A stretch of DNA of 64,000 nt from an uncultured Trueperaceae bacterium (GCA_937907415.1 CALCHY010000282.1:19493-83492); one strand, 5' to 3'. Shown: positions 18,433 through 28,242, counted from the stretch's first letter. Program-made: numbers and translations. The notes: a model not told the origin generated them from the letters alone.

Positions 18433-19475
18433 GCCTCGTCGGTTACGTCACTGGGGGCCGCGGTGCGTTCGTTCCACGGGCGGTCGTGGATCAAGAGCAG
18501 TGGGGTGCGGCTGTACCCGATGAGGTTGGTCGTCACCTCCCCGAACGGCCACGTCTGGTCGCCACCGTAGCCGTGGGCGCTCATGATCAAGAGGTCCGGG
18601 GCGTACTCCTCGACGAGGGCGTGCAGGGCGGACGCCGTGCCGCGGCCAGTGACTAGCCTCACCTCGGCCGCCTCCCCCACCCTGCTCTTGACGTCGTCTA
18701 GGTAGGTCGTCGCGGCGGCCAGGTTGACGGCCACCAAGCGCTGCACCAGCTCGAGCTCCTCCGCGGTCGGCGGCAGGGAGCGCGGTAGGGCCGGCTCCTC
18801 GACGACATGGGCGAGGACTATGCGCGAGCCGAACTTCTCGGTTAGAAAGCGCACGGCAGGCAGCACGCACTCGGCGCGCTTCGAGCCGTCGAGCGGCACG
18901 AGCACCATGGCATATAGCCCATTGGGGTCGAGGACGGCGGGTAGCGCTGCCGCCGGCTCCTCCGCGTCATCCGCATCCCACGCGTCCGCTTCTGGCACCA
19001 CGCGATCAGCTGGCCTCGTCGACGGGTTGGCTGCCCCAAGCTCCGTCTCCTTAGGCGCAGCCTCGCCCCTGACGAGCAGCGTCGAGATGTACGAGCGCCA
19101 CAAGGCCTGGCCGCCGAGGGCGCCGATTTGCGAGCGGCCGAAGACGCTAGCTGGCAACACCATGAGGTCGGCGCCCTGGTGGGCGTGGTGGATGATGTGC
19201 TCCGAGGACTGGCCCTCCAAGACGGAGCAGTCGACTTGCAACCCCGCGTCCTTCAGTTCGCGGGAGACGCGCTCCAAGTACGCTTCTGCCTCCAGGCGCA
19301 AGGCGTGCCACTCGACGGGGTCGACCGGGTAGGCGGCGGCACCCTGCTCCGGGAGTTCTAGCACCTGGATGATGCGGATGTCGGCCTCGGACTTCAGGGC
19401 GATGGCGCGGGCGTGGCCGATGGCGATCGCGTCTGATCGGCCCCCCGTCAGAGGCAGTAGGAGGTGGCGGAACAT
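18420..19475 (-). CDS. Tandem-domain universal stress protein (351 aa), coupled to glucan synthase
   Basis: Domain 1 (about 1-140) starts MFRHLLLPLTGG and has a degenerate loop (LPASVFGRSQIGALGG). An acidic, Pro/Ala-rich linker follows (about 145-185). Domain 2 (about 190-335) has YAMVLVPLDGSKRAECVLPA and a loop SAHGYGGDQTWPFGE lacking the usual GS. Neither half keeps the full ATP-binding consensus, so it may not bind ATP (inference). The ATG at 19475 follows GGGGAGGGGTCAC. Its stop overlaps the glucan synthase start, so the two are almost certainly co-expressed; a role in stress control of glucan synthesis is plausible but unproven. Confidence 0.9.
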   Translation of the reverse strand: MFRHLLLPLTGGRSDAIAIGHARAIALKSEADIRIIQVLELPEQGAAAYPVDPVEWHALRLEAEAYLERVSRELKDAGLQVDCSVLEGQSSEHIIHHAHQGADLMVLPASVFGRSQIGALGGQALWRSYISTLLVRGEAAPKETELGAANPSTRPADRVVPEADAWDADDAEEPAAALPAVLDPNGLYAMVLVPLDGSKRAECVLPAVRFLTEKFGSRIVLAHVVEEPALPRSLPPTAEELELVQRLVAVNLAAATTYLDDVKSRVGEAAEVRLVTGRGTASALHALVEEYAPDLLIMSAHGYGGDQTWPFGEVTTNLIGYSRTPLLLIHDRPWNERTAAPSDVTDEAWGR

Positions 19476-19580
19476 GTGACCCCTCCCCTGGGGCGATGGC
19501 TCGCCCCCAACTTGGGGCGGGCAGGCGCGGCTTGCGGGCCCAGCTCAAGGAGGTGGCAGTGAGCTAGCCGCGCTAGGCGG

Positions 19581-19586
19581 AGTGTA
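19581..19586 (-). promoter_or_regulatory. -10 box (TACACT) for the USP-glucan synthase operon
   Basis: TACACT on the minus strand, 105 nt upstream of the USP start codon, in otherwise G+C-rich DNA. The same hexamer occurs before ald and the GNAT gene. No clear -35. Confidence 0.4.
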
Positions 19587-19648
19587 GTCCAGGCACCCGC
19601 TCGCGCCGTGGTCAGTGCGCACCGCGCTCCCAGATAGCGGCAGGGCGC

Positions 19649-20626
19649 TCAGCGCCGCAGCAGCTCGATGAGGTTCAAAAGGTTGCCCCACGCCCCAGGC
19701 ATGGCGGCCTCGCCGTGCGGTAGCGCTGACGTCGTGAGCGCCCCCGTCGCCAGGATGATCAGCACGACGAGCATGGCCTCGACGCGCACGGAGCGCATGA
19801 GGGCCGTGGCCGCGCCGTCTCGTAACATGCGCGGCATGAACGCGAAGCGGTTCGCGGCCGCCGCCCCTACCACCAGCGCGAAGAGCCCGAGCTTCACCCA
19901 CAGGGCGATCCCGTAACCAGAACGAGCGAAAGCAGCCGGCGCTGACAAGTGCGTCAGAGCCGTGTAAACGCCGGAGACCGTAAGCACGATGACGGCGATC
20001 AGGCCGACGAGCGACAGGCGCTTGAACGCGATGAGCATGGCGCCGCGGCCAACCTCACCGTGCCGCAGCAGCGCGAGGTAGCCAAGCGGTCCCGCCCACA
20101 GCGCGGCCGCTAGGAGGTGAACGAAGTCCGCGGCTAACGGCAGGCCGCCCCCCATGGCGGCGGCGTGACTGATGCGGCTGAAGCCGAAGAGGAGCCAGGC
20201 CGAGGCGGCGAAGGCGACGAAACCAAGCACGCGACGGGCAACGCCAGCTGGTCGACCGCGCAGCCAGGCGGCCGTGGAGGCGCCGGCCGGCCACCAAGCT
20301 AACGCGGCGGTGGCGCTGGCGACGATGGGCGCCAGCACGGCTCGCTGCCTTACGACCTGCCCGTGCTGCGTCGACCAGAGGTACCTTCCGACTAGCGCCC
20401 CGTCTACACGCCCAAGCACGTCATGCAGCACCGTAACTACCTCTAACAGTGACGCCGCGACCAGGGCGAGGGCGCCGACGATGACGAGCCACGTCACGAG
20501 GCGCCTGTTGCCACCGCGGACGCTGCCACGCGCTAGCCACGTCGTGGTGACTGCGCCGCCTACCAGCAGCATGAGGCCGAGGTAAACGAGCGCCTTCACC
20601 GCGGCGGCTTCTGGGTTCACGCTCAC
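19649..20626 (-). CDS. CopD-family membrane protein
   Basis: A 325-residue integral membrane protein with about eight hydrophobic helices. The C-terminal half matches the CopD domain (GYGIALWVKLGLFALVVGAA followed by ANRFAFMP), with the conserved region HLLAAALWAGPLGYLALL in the middle, as in copper resistance D / copper import proteins. His residues (SHAAAM, DFVHLL, LTHLSA) could bind metal. Start GTG at 20626, 34 bp after the tdh stop, so it may be the last gene of the deoC-tdh run, though no metabolic link is obvious. No CopC domain is fused. Copper transport is a family-level inference. Confidence 0.8.
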   Translation of the reverse strand: MSVNPEAAAVKALVYLGLMLLVGGAVTTTWLARGSVRGGNRRLVTWLVIVGALALVAASLLEVVTVLHDVLGRVDGALVGRYLWSTQHGQVVRQRAVLAPIVASATAALAWWPAGASTAAWLRGRPAGVARRVLGFVAFAASAWLLFGFSRISHAAAMGGGLPLAADFVHLLAAALWAGPLGYLALLRHGEVGRGAMLIAFKRLSLVGLIAVIVLTVSGVYTALTHLSAPAAFARSGYGIALWVKLGLFALVVGAAAANRFAFMPRMLRDGAATALMRSVRVEAMLVVLIILATGALTTSALPHGEAAMPGAWGNLLNLIELLRR

Positions 20627-20660
20627 GCCCCAGTAGTGAAGCGGAGGCCAGCTGCCAGCT

Positions 20661-21692
20661 TCATGCCCAGTCGAGCAAGACCTTGCCAGACGCGCCGGCG
20701 CGCATGACGTCGAAGGCCTGCTGGAACTCCTCGGCCGCGAAGTGGTGCGTGATGACGGGCGTTACGTCTAGTCCGGCCTGCAGCAAGTTGCTCATCTTGT
20801 ACCAGGTCTCGAACATCTGGCGGCCGTAGATGCCGTGGAGGTTCAGGCCCTTGAAGATCACTTGGTTCCAATCGATGGCGATATCGACGGACGGAATGCC
20901 AAGCAGCGCGACCTTGCCGCCGTGGATGATGGTGTCGAGGATCTGCGAGTAAGCCGCGGCAGCGCCCGACATCTCGAGCGCTACGTCGAACCCCTCGCGC
21001 ATGCCTAGCGACGCCATCACGTCATGCAGGTCGCTGGCGGGGTCGGCGACGTTGACCCCAATAGTGGCGCCCATGCGCTGCGCCATGGCCAGCCGCGCAG
21101 GGTTCACGTCGGTGATGACGATGTTTCGCGCCCCGACGAAGCGCGCCACCGCCGAGGCCATGAGGCCGATCGGCCCGGCGCCAGTGATCAGCACGTCCTC
21201 GCCGACCAGGTCGTATGTCAGGGCGGTGTGGACGGCGTTACCGAGCGGATCGAGGATGGCGCCGACCTCGTCATCGATGGCGTCCGGCAGCTTGAAGGCG
21301 TTGAACGCGGGGAGGACTAGGTAGTCGGCGAAGGCGCCTTGGCGCTGCACGCCGAGCCCGATGGTGTTGCGGCACAGGTGCCTGCGCCCAGCGCGGCAGT
21401 TGCGGCAGTAACCGCAGGTGATGTGGCCTTCACCGCTAACGCGGTCGCCAGGCGCGAAACCGCGCACCTCCGAGCCAACGCCCGCGACCACTCCCACCCA
21501 CTCGTGGCCGGTGATCATCGGCACCGGAACGGTGCGCTGCGACCAGGCGTCCCAGTTGTAGATGTGCACGTCGGTGCCGCAGAGGCTGGTCTTTGAGATG
21601 CGGATCAGCAGGTCGTTGGGGCCCGGCGTTGGTTCAGGGGCGTCCACGCGCCAGATACCCTCGCGCGCCTCGAGCTTTGACAAGGCTCTCAT
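20661..21692 (-). CDS. tdh: L-threonine 3-dehydrogenase
   Basis: NAD+-dependent, zinc-containing oxidation of L-threonine to 2-amino-3-ketobutyrate. The 343-residue protein matches E. coli Tdh (341) almost position by position: Cys38 with Thr40 and His43, His63/Glu64 (GHEW), and structural-zinc cysteines 93, 96, 99 and 107 ([15 protein letters not shown]). The Rossmann motif [10 protein letters not shown] and the [13 protein letters not shown] segment are typical. A ribosome site GGGAGG lies 12 nt before the ATG. It follows kbl by 31 bp; together they convert threonine to glycine and acetyl-CoA. Confidence 0.97.
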   Translation of the reverse strand: MRALSKLEAREGIWRVDAPEPTPGPNDLLIRISKTSLCGTDVHIYNWDAWSQRTVPVPMITGHEWVGVVAGVGSEVRGFAPGDRVSGEGHITCGYCRNCRAGRRHLCRNTIGLGVQRQGAFADYLVLPAFNAFKLPDAIDDEVGAILDPLGNAVHTALTYDLVGEDVLITGAGPIGLMASAVARFVGARNIVITDVNPARLAMAQRMGATIGVNVADPASDLHDVMASLGMREGFDVALEMSGAAAAYSQILDTIIHGGKVALLGIPSVDIAIDWNQVIFKGLNLHGIYGRQMFETWYKMSNLLQAGLDVTPVITHHFAAEEFQQAFDVMRAGASGKVLLDWA

Positions 21693-21723
21693 GACTTTCG
21701 GTTTCCTCCCGGCATGTGCGCGC

Positions 21724-22935
21724 TCAGATGGCGCCTAGTTCCTTACCCACCTGCGTGAACGCAGCGACGGCGTGCTCGAGTTGGTCCCGCGTGTGGGCGG
21801 CAGACATCTGGGTACGAATGCGCGCCGCGCCGCGCGGAACCACGGGGAACGAGAAGGCCACGACGTAGATGCCGAGGTCAAGCAAGCGCTCAGCCATGCG
21901 GCCAGCCAGCGCGGCGTCGCCGAGCATGACCGGGATGATGGGGTGGCCCTCCCCAACCAGCGTGAAACCAGCGGCGGTCATGGCGCCACGGAAGTAGCTA
22001 GCGTTGGCGCGTAGCCGCTCGCGCAACTCTGCGCCGTCCTCGAGCATGTCGAGGACCTGCAACGAAGCGGCAACCACGCTCGGCGCCAACGAGTTGGAGA
22101 ACAGGTAAGGCCTGCTGCGCTGCCGCAACCACGCCACGATCTCCTTACGACCGCTCGTGTAACCACCAGAAGCGCCGCCGAGGGCCTTGCCGAGGGTGCC
22201 GGTCAGGATGTCGACGCGCCCCATGACCCCGCGCTCCTCGTGAGACCCGCGACCCGCCTCGCCCGTGAATCCGGTGGCGTGGCTGTCGTCGACCATGACG
22301 AGAGCGTCGTACTCATCGGCCAAGTCGCAGATGGCCTCTAGGTCGGCGATGATGCCGTCCATCGAGAACACACCGTCCGTGGCGATGAGTTTGTAGCGTG
22401 CGCCCGCAGCGACGGCGGCCTGCAGTTGACGCTCGAGGTCGGCCATGTCGTTGTTGGCGTAACGGTAGCGGGCGGCCTTCGACAGCCGCACACCGTCGAT
22501 GATGCTCGCGTGGTTGAGGGAGTCGGAGATGATGGCGTCCCCCTCACCGAGGAGGGTCTCGAAGAGGCCGCCATTGGCGTCGAAGCACGAGGAGTAGAGG
22601 ATGGTGTCGTCCGTGCCGAGGAAGGCGCTGAGGCGGGCCTCGAGTTCCTTGTGGATGTCTTGCGTGCCGCAGATGAAGCGCACGGACGCCACCCCGAAAC
22701 CGCGTTCATCGAGGCCGCGTTGCGCGGCGCGGATGACGTCCGGGTGGTTCGCCAGCCCGAGGTAGTTGTTCGCGCACAGGTTGAGAACCTCGCGCCTGGC
22801 GCCGCCCTCCGCCACCTCGATGAGCGCCTGCTGCTGCGAGGCGATGATGCGCTCGCCCTTGTAGAGGCCTTCCGCGCGCAGCTCGGCTAGTTGATCGCTA
22901 AGCCCGCCGAGGAAGGCAGCGCGATCACTCGCCAT
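21724..22935 (-). CDS. kbl: 2-amino-3-ketobutyrate CoA ligase (glycine C-acetyltransferase)
   Basis: PLP-dependent cleavage of 2-amino-3-ketobutyrate with CoA to glycine and acetyl-CoA. 403 residues, usual for the family (E. coli 398). Visible motifs: [13 protein letters not shown], the PLP-stacking region [27 protein letters not shown] and the PLP-lysine loop [18 protein letters not shown]. The ATG at 22935 overlaps the last 11 bp of the aldehyde dehydrogenase gene, so translation is likely coupled. It is followed by tdh, whose unstable product it consumes. Confidence 0.97.
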   Translation of the reverse strand: MASDRAAFLGGLSDQLAELRAEGLYKGERIIASQQQALIEVAEGGARREVLNLCANNYLGLANHPDVIRAAQRGLDERGFGVASVRFICGTQDIHKELEARLSAFLGTDDTILYSSCFDANGGLFETLLGEGDAIISDSLNHASIIDGVRLSKAARYRYANNDMADLERQLQAAVAAGARYKLIATDGVFSMDGIIADLEAICDLADEYDALVMVDDSHATGFTGEAGRGSHEERGVMGRVDILTGTLGKALGGASGGYTSGRKEIVAWLRQRSRPYLFSNSLAPSVVAASLQVLDMLEDGAELRERLRANASYFRGAMTAAGFTLVGEGHPIIPVMLGDAALAGRMAERLLDLGIYVVAFSFPVVPRGAARIRTQMSAAHTRDQLEHAVAAFTQVGKELGAI

Positions 22936-25330
22936 ACGGGACCCAGACGTTCTTCACGCGCGTCGCGCGGCGCAGGAGCTCGGGGCCCGCCGCCTGCGCG
23001 TCGTCGTACCAATCGCGCTGCTTGCCGCTGTTCACCCAGGTGGCCTTGAGGTTGCCTGCGCTCTCGCGTTCGACCATGGCGCTGCCGGCGGCGGAGCCCA
23101 GGTACCACATGGCCTCCACCGCGTCGTGCCTCGCCAGGACCTGCGCGAGCTCGTCGCGCACGCCGGTGACGATGTTGATCGCGCCGCCAGGCACGTCTGA
23201 GGTGTCGAACACTTGGTAGAGGTCGGTGGCGAGGAGCGGCCAGCGCGCGCTAGGCACGGCCACCACGCGGTTGCCCATGGCCAGCGCGGGCGCTACCAGG
23301 GAAACGAAAGCCAGCAGCGGCGCTTCGTCAGGGCAAACGATGGCGAGGACGTCGAAAGGCTCGTTCATGGCCAGCGTGACGTTGCGCATGGGCGTGGGGT
23401 GCACGCTGCCGTCGTACTTGTCAGCGTACGCCGCGGCCGAGAAGAGGCGCTCGACGCTCTTGCTTACCTCGCGCGCGGCCGCGCGGCGCGTGACGCCGGT
23501 CAGGCTGCGGACGCGCGCCTCGAACTCGGGCGCGCGCGCGCTGAGGTTCTCAGCCACGTAGTAGAGGACTTGCGCGCGGCCGTGGGCCGTGGCCTTGGTC
23601 CAGGCAGTGCCCTTGACGGCCGCCTCGACGGCGTCACGCACGTCCTTGCGGTTGCCGAGCGGCGCGTCGCCGACGCGGACGCCCGTGGCGCTGACCACTG
23701 GATAGGCGTAATTGCCGTCTGGGCGCTTCTGCTTACCTCCGATGTAGAGCTTCGGGGTGCGGTCGATGCCTAGCGGCGCGGTCGCCTCATCCAGGCCGGC
23801 GGTGATGTCCGCCGCGGCGGCGGGGTCCGCCAGGTCGGTGGCGGCGTAGCGCGTCAAACCACCTTCGTACCGCGGCTTGAGGTACTCGAACATGCCTTCG
23901 CGGCCGCCCTCGCGCCCGAAGCCGCTCTCGCGGTAGCCACCGAAGCCAGCGGCAGCGTCGAACTGGTTCGTGCAGTTGACCCACACCACGCCCGCCTTCA
24001 GGCGGGGCGCGATGTCGAGGGCGAGGTTGACGTTCTCGGTCCACACGCTGGCGGCAAGGCCGTAGCGCGTGTCGTTGGCCAGTTCGACGGCCTCTGCCGG
24101 CGTGCGGAACGTCATGCTGACGATCACGGGCCCGAAGATCTCCTCCTGGGCGATGGTGGCGGCTGGGGAGACGTCGGTGAAGAGCGTCGGGGGGTAGTAC
24201 CAACCGTCCTTCGGGGCGCTCCAACTGGGTTGGTAGCAGCGCGCGCCCTCCTCACGGCCCTGGGCCACGAGGCGCTCGATCTTGGAGAGCTGCACCGGCG
24301 CGATGATGGCGCCGATGTCGATGCCCTTGTCGAGGGGCGGACCCTCGCGCAGCGACTCCATGCGCGCGATGAGCTTGGCCTCTAGCCGCGCGGCCACGCT
24401 CTCCTGCACGAGCAGCCTGCTGCCTGCGCAGCAGACTTGCCCCTGGTTGAACCAGATGGCGTCGACGACGCCCTCGACCGCGCTGTCTATGTCGGCATCG
24501 TCGAACACGATGAACGGCGACTTGCCGCCCAGCTCGAGCGAGAGCTTCAAGCCGCGGCCAGCGGTTGCCTTGCGGATGCTGCGCCCGACCTCGGTCGAGC
24601 CGGTGAACGCGACCTTGTCGATACCCTCCGCGTCAACGAGGGCGGCACCAGTGCGACCATCGCCGGTCACGACGTTGAAGACCCCTGCTGGCAGCCCGAC
24701 CTCGGCGGCCAGTTCGGCGAAGAGCAGCGCTGTTAGCGGCGTGAACTCGGCCGGCTTGAGGACCACGGTGTTGCCTGCGGCAAGCGCCGGAGCTACCTTC
24801 CAGGCGAGCATGAGTAGCGGGAAGTTCCATGGGATGATCTGCGCGCACACGCCAACGGCGGTGTAGGCGGGGAACTCGCTCTCCAGGAGTTGCGCCCAAC
24901 CAGCGTGGTGGTAGAAGTGGCGCGCCACGAGCGGCACGTCGAGGTCGCGCGTCTCGCGGATGGGCTTGCCGTTGTCGAGCGCCTCGAGGACTGCCAGTAG
25001 CCGCGCGTGCTTCTGCACGTGCCGCGCGACGGCGTAGAGGTAACGGGCGCGTTCATGGCCGCCCAGCTCCTGCCAGGCGCCCTGCGCAGCGCGGGCGGCC
25101 TTGACTGCCTTGGCTACGTCGCGCTCGTCGCCCTGCGCAACTTGTGCTAGTTCGCGCGCGTCGCCAGGGTGGTAGGTGGCGAACGTCTCTCCCCCAGCAG
25201 GCTTGACGAAGCGCCCGCCGATGAAGTGCCCGAAGCGTCTACCGTGGCGTTCCAGCCAGTCGCTCGCGACGTCGGTGGCCTCAGGTGCTGGACCGTAATC
25301 CAGGGTCTCGAAGATCTCCTTGATGCTCAT
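22925..25330 (-). CDS. Double-domain aldehyde dehydrogenase, ALDH16-like
   Basis: An 801-residue protein. Residues about 30-500 are a complete NAD(P)+-dependent aldehyde dehydrogenase: [28 protein letters not shown], the general-base Glu in LELGGKSPF (about 263) and the nucleophile in [12 protein letters not shown] (about 300), with EEIFGPV later. Residues about 525-801 start a second ALDH-like domain ([19 protein letters not shown], then [20 protein letters not shown]) that stops before any catalytic Cys. Length and layout match ALDH16, rare in bacteria and catalytically dead in mammals; here the catalytic Cys is present. It sits 31 bp after deoC and overlaps kbl, so acetaldehyde from DeoC is a plausible substrate (inference). 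Confidence 0.92.
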   Translation of the reverse strand: MSIKEIFETLDYGPAPEATDVASDWLERHGRRFGHFIGGRFVKPAGGETFATYHPGDARELAQVAQGDERDVAKAVKAARAAQGAWQELGGHERARYLYAVARHVQKHARLLAVLEALDNGKPIRETRDLDVPLVARHFYHHAGWAQLLESEFPAYTAVGVCAQIIPWNFPLLMLAWKVAPALAAGNTVVLKPAEFTPLTALLFAELAAEVGLPAGVFNVVTGDGRTGAALVDAEGIDKVAFTGSTEVGRSIRKATAGRGLKLSLELGGKSPFIVFDDADIDSAVEGVVDAIWFNQGQVCCAGSRLLVQESVAARLEAKLIARMESLREGPPLDKGIDIGAIIAPVQLSKIERLVAQGREEGARCYQPSWSAPKDGWYYPPTLFTDVSPAATIAQEEIFGPVIVSMTFRTPAEAVELANDTRYGLAASVWTENVNLALDIAPRLKAGVVWVNCTNQFDAAAGFGGYRESGFGREGGREGMFEYLKPRYEGGLTRYAATDLADPAAAADITAGLDEATAPLGIDRTPKLYIGGKQKRPDGNYAYPVVSATGVRVGDAPLGNRKDVRDAVEAAVKGTAWTKATAHGRAQVLYYVAENLSARAPEFEARVRSLTGVTRRAAAREVSKSVERLFSAAAYADKYDGSVHPTPMRNVTLAMNEPFDVLAIVCPDEAPLLAFVSLVAPALAMGNRVVAVPSARWPLLATDLYQVFDTSDVPGGAINIVTGVRDELAQVLARHDAVEAMWYLGSAAGSAMVERESAGNLKATWVNSGKQRDWYDDAQAAGPELLRRATRVKNVWVPYGE

Positions 25331-25361
25331 GCTCGGAGGCTCCTTGTGCTCGCGAACCCCA

Positions 25362-26375
25362 TCAGCCGAGGGGGTGGCGGTAGGTGGCGGAGTAACGGCC
25401 CGTTACGTGGTGCTCGAGTTGACGTTCGATGTCCGCGAGGAGCGAACTGGCGCCCATGCGAAAGAGGTCAGGCTCGAGCCAGCGCCGGCCAAGCTCCTCT
25501 TTCATGAGCACGAGCCAGTTGAGGGCGTCCTTGGCGGTGCGCAGCCCACCGGCCGGCTTGAAGCCGACGGCGTAGCCGCTGCGCTCGTGATACTCGCGGA
25601 TGGCGCGGGTCATCACCAGGCTGACTGGCAGGGTCGCGTTCTCGGTCTCCTTGCCCGTCGAGGTCTTGATGAAGTCAGCGCCGGCCATCATGGCAACCAG
25701 GCTTGCGCTGTAGACGTTGCGGAGCGTGCCCAACTCGCCGGTCGCGAGGATGGCCTTCATGTGCGCTGGCCCGCAAGCCTCGCGGAAGAGGAGCAGCTCG
25801 TCGTAAAGCGCCTCCCAGTCGTGCGCGAGCGCGAGGCGGCGGGAGATGACGATGTCGATCTCGTCCGCCCCTTCAGCTACCGAGCGGCGGATCTCTTCGA
25901 CGCGGGTGTCCAGGGGCGACAGGCCAGCGGGGAAACCGGTCGAGACGGCGGCAACGGGCACGCCGCTGCCGCGCAGGGCCGCTACCGCGGCGGGAACCAT
26001 GTCGTGGTAAACGCACACTGCGCCGGTGGTGATGCGCACGCCGCTCATGCCGAGGTCTTCGAGCAGGTCGTGGCGGACGGGCTGGACGGCCTTGGCGCAC
26101 AGGCGCCTAACGCGGCCGACGGTGTCGTCGCCAGCCAGGGTCGTCAGGTCGATGAGGGTGATGGCCTTGAGCAGCCAAGCTGCCTGCCACTCCTTCTTGA
26201 CGCTGCGCCGCGTGGTGAGCGTGGCCGCGCGGCGTTCGACGGCGCTGCGGTTGACGCGCACGCCCTCGACCCAATCGAGTTCAAGCGCCATACCTTCGTT
26301 GCGCGCCAGCGGCGCGAAGGCACCGGCCCCTGGCTGAGCCGCTGCTAGCGTGGCTTCATGCAGTGAGATGGTCAT
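25362..26375 (-). CDS. deoC: Deoxyribose-phosphate aldolase, long (eukaryote-like) form
   Basis: Cleaves 2-deoxyribose-5-phosphate to acetaldehyde and glyceraldehyde-3-phosphate. The 337-residue protein has the Schiff-base lysine loop ADFIKTSTGKETENATLP, the second lysine in VGFKPAGGLRTAKDAL, and KAILATGELG. The C terminus (ERQLEHHVTGRYSATY) and length resemble the longer animal-type enzyme rather than the ~250-residue E. coli form. The start at 26375 has a GAGGAG ribosome site; an open extension to 26546 would run into the divergent promoter. It is the first gene of the minus-strand run deoC-ALDH-kbl-tdh-copD. Confidence 0.96.
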   Translation of the reverse strand: MTISLHEATLAAAQPGAGAFAPLARNEGMALELDWVEGVRVNRSAVERRAATLTTRRSVKKEWQAAWLLKAITLIDLTTLAGDDTVGRVRRLCAKAVQPVRHDLLEDLGMSGVRITTGAVCVYHDMVPAAVAALRGSGVPVAAVSTGFPAGLSPLDTRVEEIRRSVAEGADEIDIVISRRLALAHDWEALYDELLLFREACGPAHMKAILATGELGTLRNVYSASLVAMMAGADFIKTSTGKETENATLPVSLVMTRAIREYHERSGYAVGFKPAGGLRTAKDALNWLVLMKEELGRRWLEPDLFRMGASSLLADIERQLEHHVTGRYSATYRHPLG

Positions 26376-26429
26376 GCCTACTCTCCTCGAGACGCGTGAC
26401 GCGGGAGCGCGTGCCAAGCGCGATGCGTG

Positions 26430-26435
26430 AGCATA
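26430..26435 (-). promoter_or_regulatory. -10 box (TATGCT) for the deoC operon
   Basis: TATGCT on the minus strand, 54 nt before the deoC ATG, in the shared space with dcyD. No clear -35. Confidence 0.45.
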
Positions 26436-26489
26436 CCCCCTCTGTGTTTTTCCAGCCCTGGCGGGTGCTGTGGCGCCGCGTTCGGCACT

Positions 26490-26495
26490 TATGAT
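26490..26495 (+). promoter_or_regulatory. Leaderless-type -10 box (TATGAT) of dcyD
   Basis: TATGAT ends 5 nt before the ATG at 26501 and no Shine-Dalgarno sequence is present, so transcription should begin at or next to the start codon. Confidence 0.65.
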
Positions 26496-26500
26496 GCAGC

Positions 26501-27499
26501 ATGCAACTCTCTCGTTTCCCCCGTCGCCACTACACCCAAGGCCCAACGCCTCTCGAGCCTCTCCCGCGCCTTAGCGCGCACCTTGGCGGCCCGAACTTAT
26601 GGCTCAAGCGCGACGACCTCCTTGGACTGGCAGCTGGCGGGAACAAGACCCGCAAGCTCGAGTTCCTGGTAGCTGACGCCTTGGAGCAGGGCGCTGACAC
26701 GTTGGTGACTACCGGCGCCGTGCAGTCGAATCACTGCCGCTTGACGCTCGCCGCCGCCGTCCACGAGGGGCTCTCGTGCCGCCTCGTGCTCGAGGAGCGC
26801 GTGCCGAACAGCTACGACGTGCAGGCGAGCGGCAACAACTTCCTCTTCAACCTACTGGGGGTAGAGGCCGTGACGGTCGTGCCGGCAGGCACCGACTTGA
26901 ACGCGGCCATGCAGGTGGTGGCGGGCGAGGTGGCAGCTCTCGGGCGCAAGGCGTACGTCATCCCTGGCGGCGGTTCCAACCCACTAGGCGCGCTCGGCTA
27001 CGTAGCGTGCGCCCAGGAGCTGATGCAGCAGGCGTTCGACCTCGGCTTGAACGTCACGCGCCTCGTGACGGCCAGCGGCAGCGGCGGCACGCACTCCGGC
27101 GTGGTGGCTGGCCTGACTGGTACGAGCGCTGGCGTACCCGTCACTGGCATCAGCGTGCGTGCGCCGAAGGCGCCGCAGGAAGAGAAGATCCTCGGTCTGG
27201 CCCGCGCCACGGCGGAACTGGCTGGCTCCGAGCGGCTCCCGACGGCGGCCGACATCGAGGTGCTGGACGGTTACGTCGGCGGCGGCTACTCCATCCCTAC
27301 TCCGGGCATGGTCGAGGCCGTGAAGCTGTTCGCGCGCTTCGAGGGTGTGCTCCTCGACCCCGTCTACTCAGGCAAGGCGGCGGCTGGGCTCATCGACCTC
27401 GTGCGCAGCGGTGCGTTCGAGCGGCACGACAACGTCGTCTTCCTCCATACGGGCGGCAGCCCGGCGCTGTACGCCTACCAGGACGTGCTGGTCGGTTGA
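26501..27499 (+). CDS. dcyD: D-cysteine desulfhydrase (PLP-dependent, ACC deaminase family)
   Basis: Degrades D-cysteine to pyruvate, H2S and ammonia. The 332-residue fold-type II PLP enzyme (E. coli 328) has the PLP lysine Lys49 in AAGGNKTRKLEF, TTGAVQSNHCRLTLAAA, the phosphate-binding ASGSGGTHSGVVAG, and HTGGSPALYAYQD at the end. The family also holds ACC deaminases; the surrounding sequence fits DcyD better, but substrate choice is not certain. It starts without a ribosome site behind a leaderless-type promoter. Its stop overlaps the ATG of the racemase (TGATG), so both form one unit concerned with D-amino acids. Confidence 0.9.
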   Translation: MQLSRFPRRHYTQGPTPLEPLPRLSAHLGGPNLWLKRDDLLGLAAGGNKTRKLEFLVADALEQGADTLVTTGAVQSNHCRLTLAAAVHEGLSCRLVLEERVPNSYDVQASGNNFLFNLLGVEAVTVVPAGTDLNAAMQVVAGEVAALGRKAYVIPGGGSNPLGALGYVACAQELMQQAFDLGLNVTRLVTASGSGGTHSGVVAGLTGTSAGVPVTGISVRAPKAPQEEKILGLARATAELAGSERLPTAADIEVLDGYVGGGYSIPTPGMVEAVKLFARFEGVLLDPVYSGKAAAGLIDLVRSGAFERHDNVVFLHTGGSPALYAYQDVLVG

Positions 27500-28242
27500 T
27501 GCAGGGGCGCCGGCCAGTGCTCGGCATCATCGGCGGACTCGGGCCGGCTGCCAGCGTCGATTTCTACGCCAAGGTCGTGGCGGCAACGCCGGCCCGCGGC
27601 GACAGCGACCACCTCCACCTCGTGCTGCTCTCCGACCCGCGCGTACCCAACCGCAACGAGGCGGTGGCGGGAGTCGGCCCCAGCCCAGGGCCGCGGCTCG
27701 CCGACATGGCGAGACGCCTGGAGGCCGCCGGGGCCGAAGTCCTGTTCATGGTGTGCAACACGGCCCACGCCTACGCCGACGACATCGTGGAGGCGGTGCG
27801 GGCGCCGCTGGTCAGCATCATCGACGAGACGGTCGCTGCTACCTTGGCCGCGGCGCCCGGCGCGACGCGGGTGGGCGTCCTCGCGGCCGCAGGGGCGCAA
27901 GACGCCCGCCTCTACGCCACGGCGTTCCTCGGGCGCGGCGTGAGCGTAAGCGAGCCAAGCGGCGAGAGCCGGGCCCGTTTCATGGACCTCCTCTACCGCG
28001 TAAAGGGGGGCGAGGTGGGTGAGGACGTGCGCGCGGCGATGCTGGCGTTGGCCACAGAGCTGGTGGCGGACGGCGCGGCGGCCATCGTCGCTGGCTGCAC
28101 AGAAGTCCCCCTCGTGCTGCGCTCGAGCGACCTAGCAGCCGCCGGAGTTGGCGTTCCGCTCATCTCGTCGACCGATGCGCTAGTAGCCGCAGCCGTGGCC
28201 GTTGGAACGGGTGCGCGGCCGCTGCCACCAGGGCGGCGTTAG
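27499..28242 (+). CDS. Aspartate/glutamate racemase family protein
   Basis: A 247-residue, PLP-independent racemase. GIIGGLGPAASVDFYAKVV at the N terminus and the two catalytic cysteines, in MVCNTAHAY (near residue 86) and VAGCTEVPL (near 198), are in place. Which acid (Asp or Glu) it racemises cannot be told; GLGP and the SDPRVPNRNEAV segment resemble aspartate racemases. Coupled to dcyD by a TGATG overlap. The pair suggests use or detoxification of D-amino acids rather than wall synthesis (inference). Confidence 0.9.
   Translation: MQGRRPVLGIIGGLGPAASVDFYAKVVAATPARGDSDHLHLVLLSDPRVPNRNEAVAGVGPSPGPRLADMARRLEAAGAEVLFMVCNTAHAYADDIVEAVRAPLVSIIDETVAATLAAAPGATRVGVLAAAGAQDARLYATAFLGRGVSVSEPSGESRARFMDLLYRVKGGEVGEDVRAAMLALATELVADGAAAIVAGCTEVPLVLRSSDLAAAGVGVPLISSTDALVAAAVAVGTGARPLPPGRR

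Noticed and set aside
27499..28242. A longer racemase reading frame reaching back to 26776
   Set aside because: The extra part is out-of-frame dcyD sequence (Arg/Gly-rich); the ATG at 27499 overlapping the dcyD stop starts exactly at the GIIGGLGP motif.
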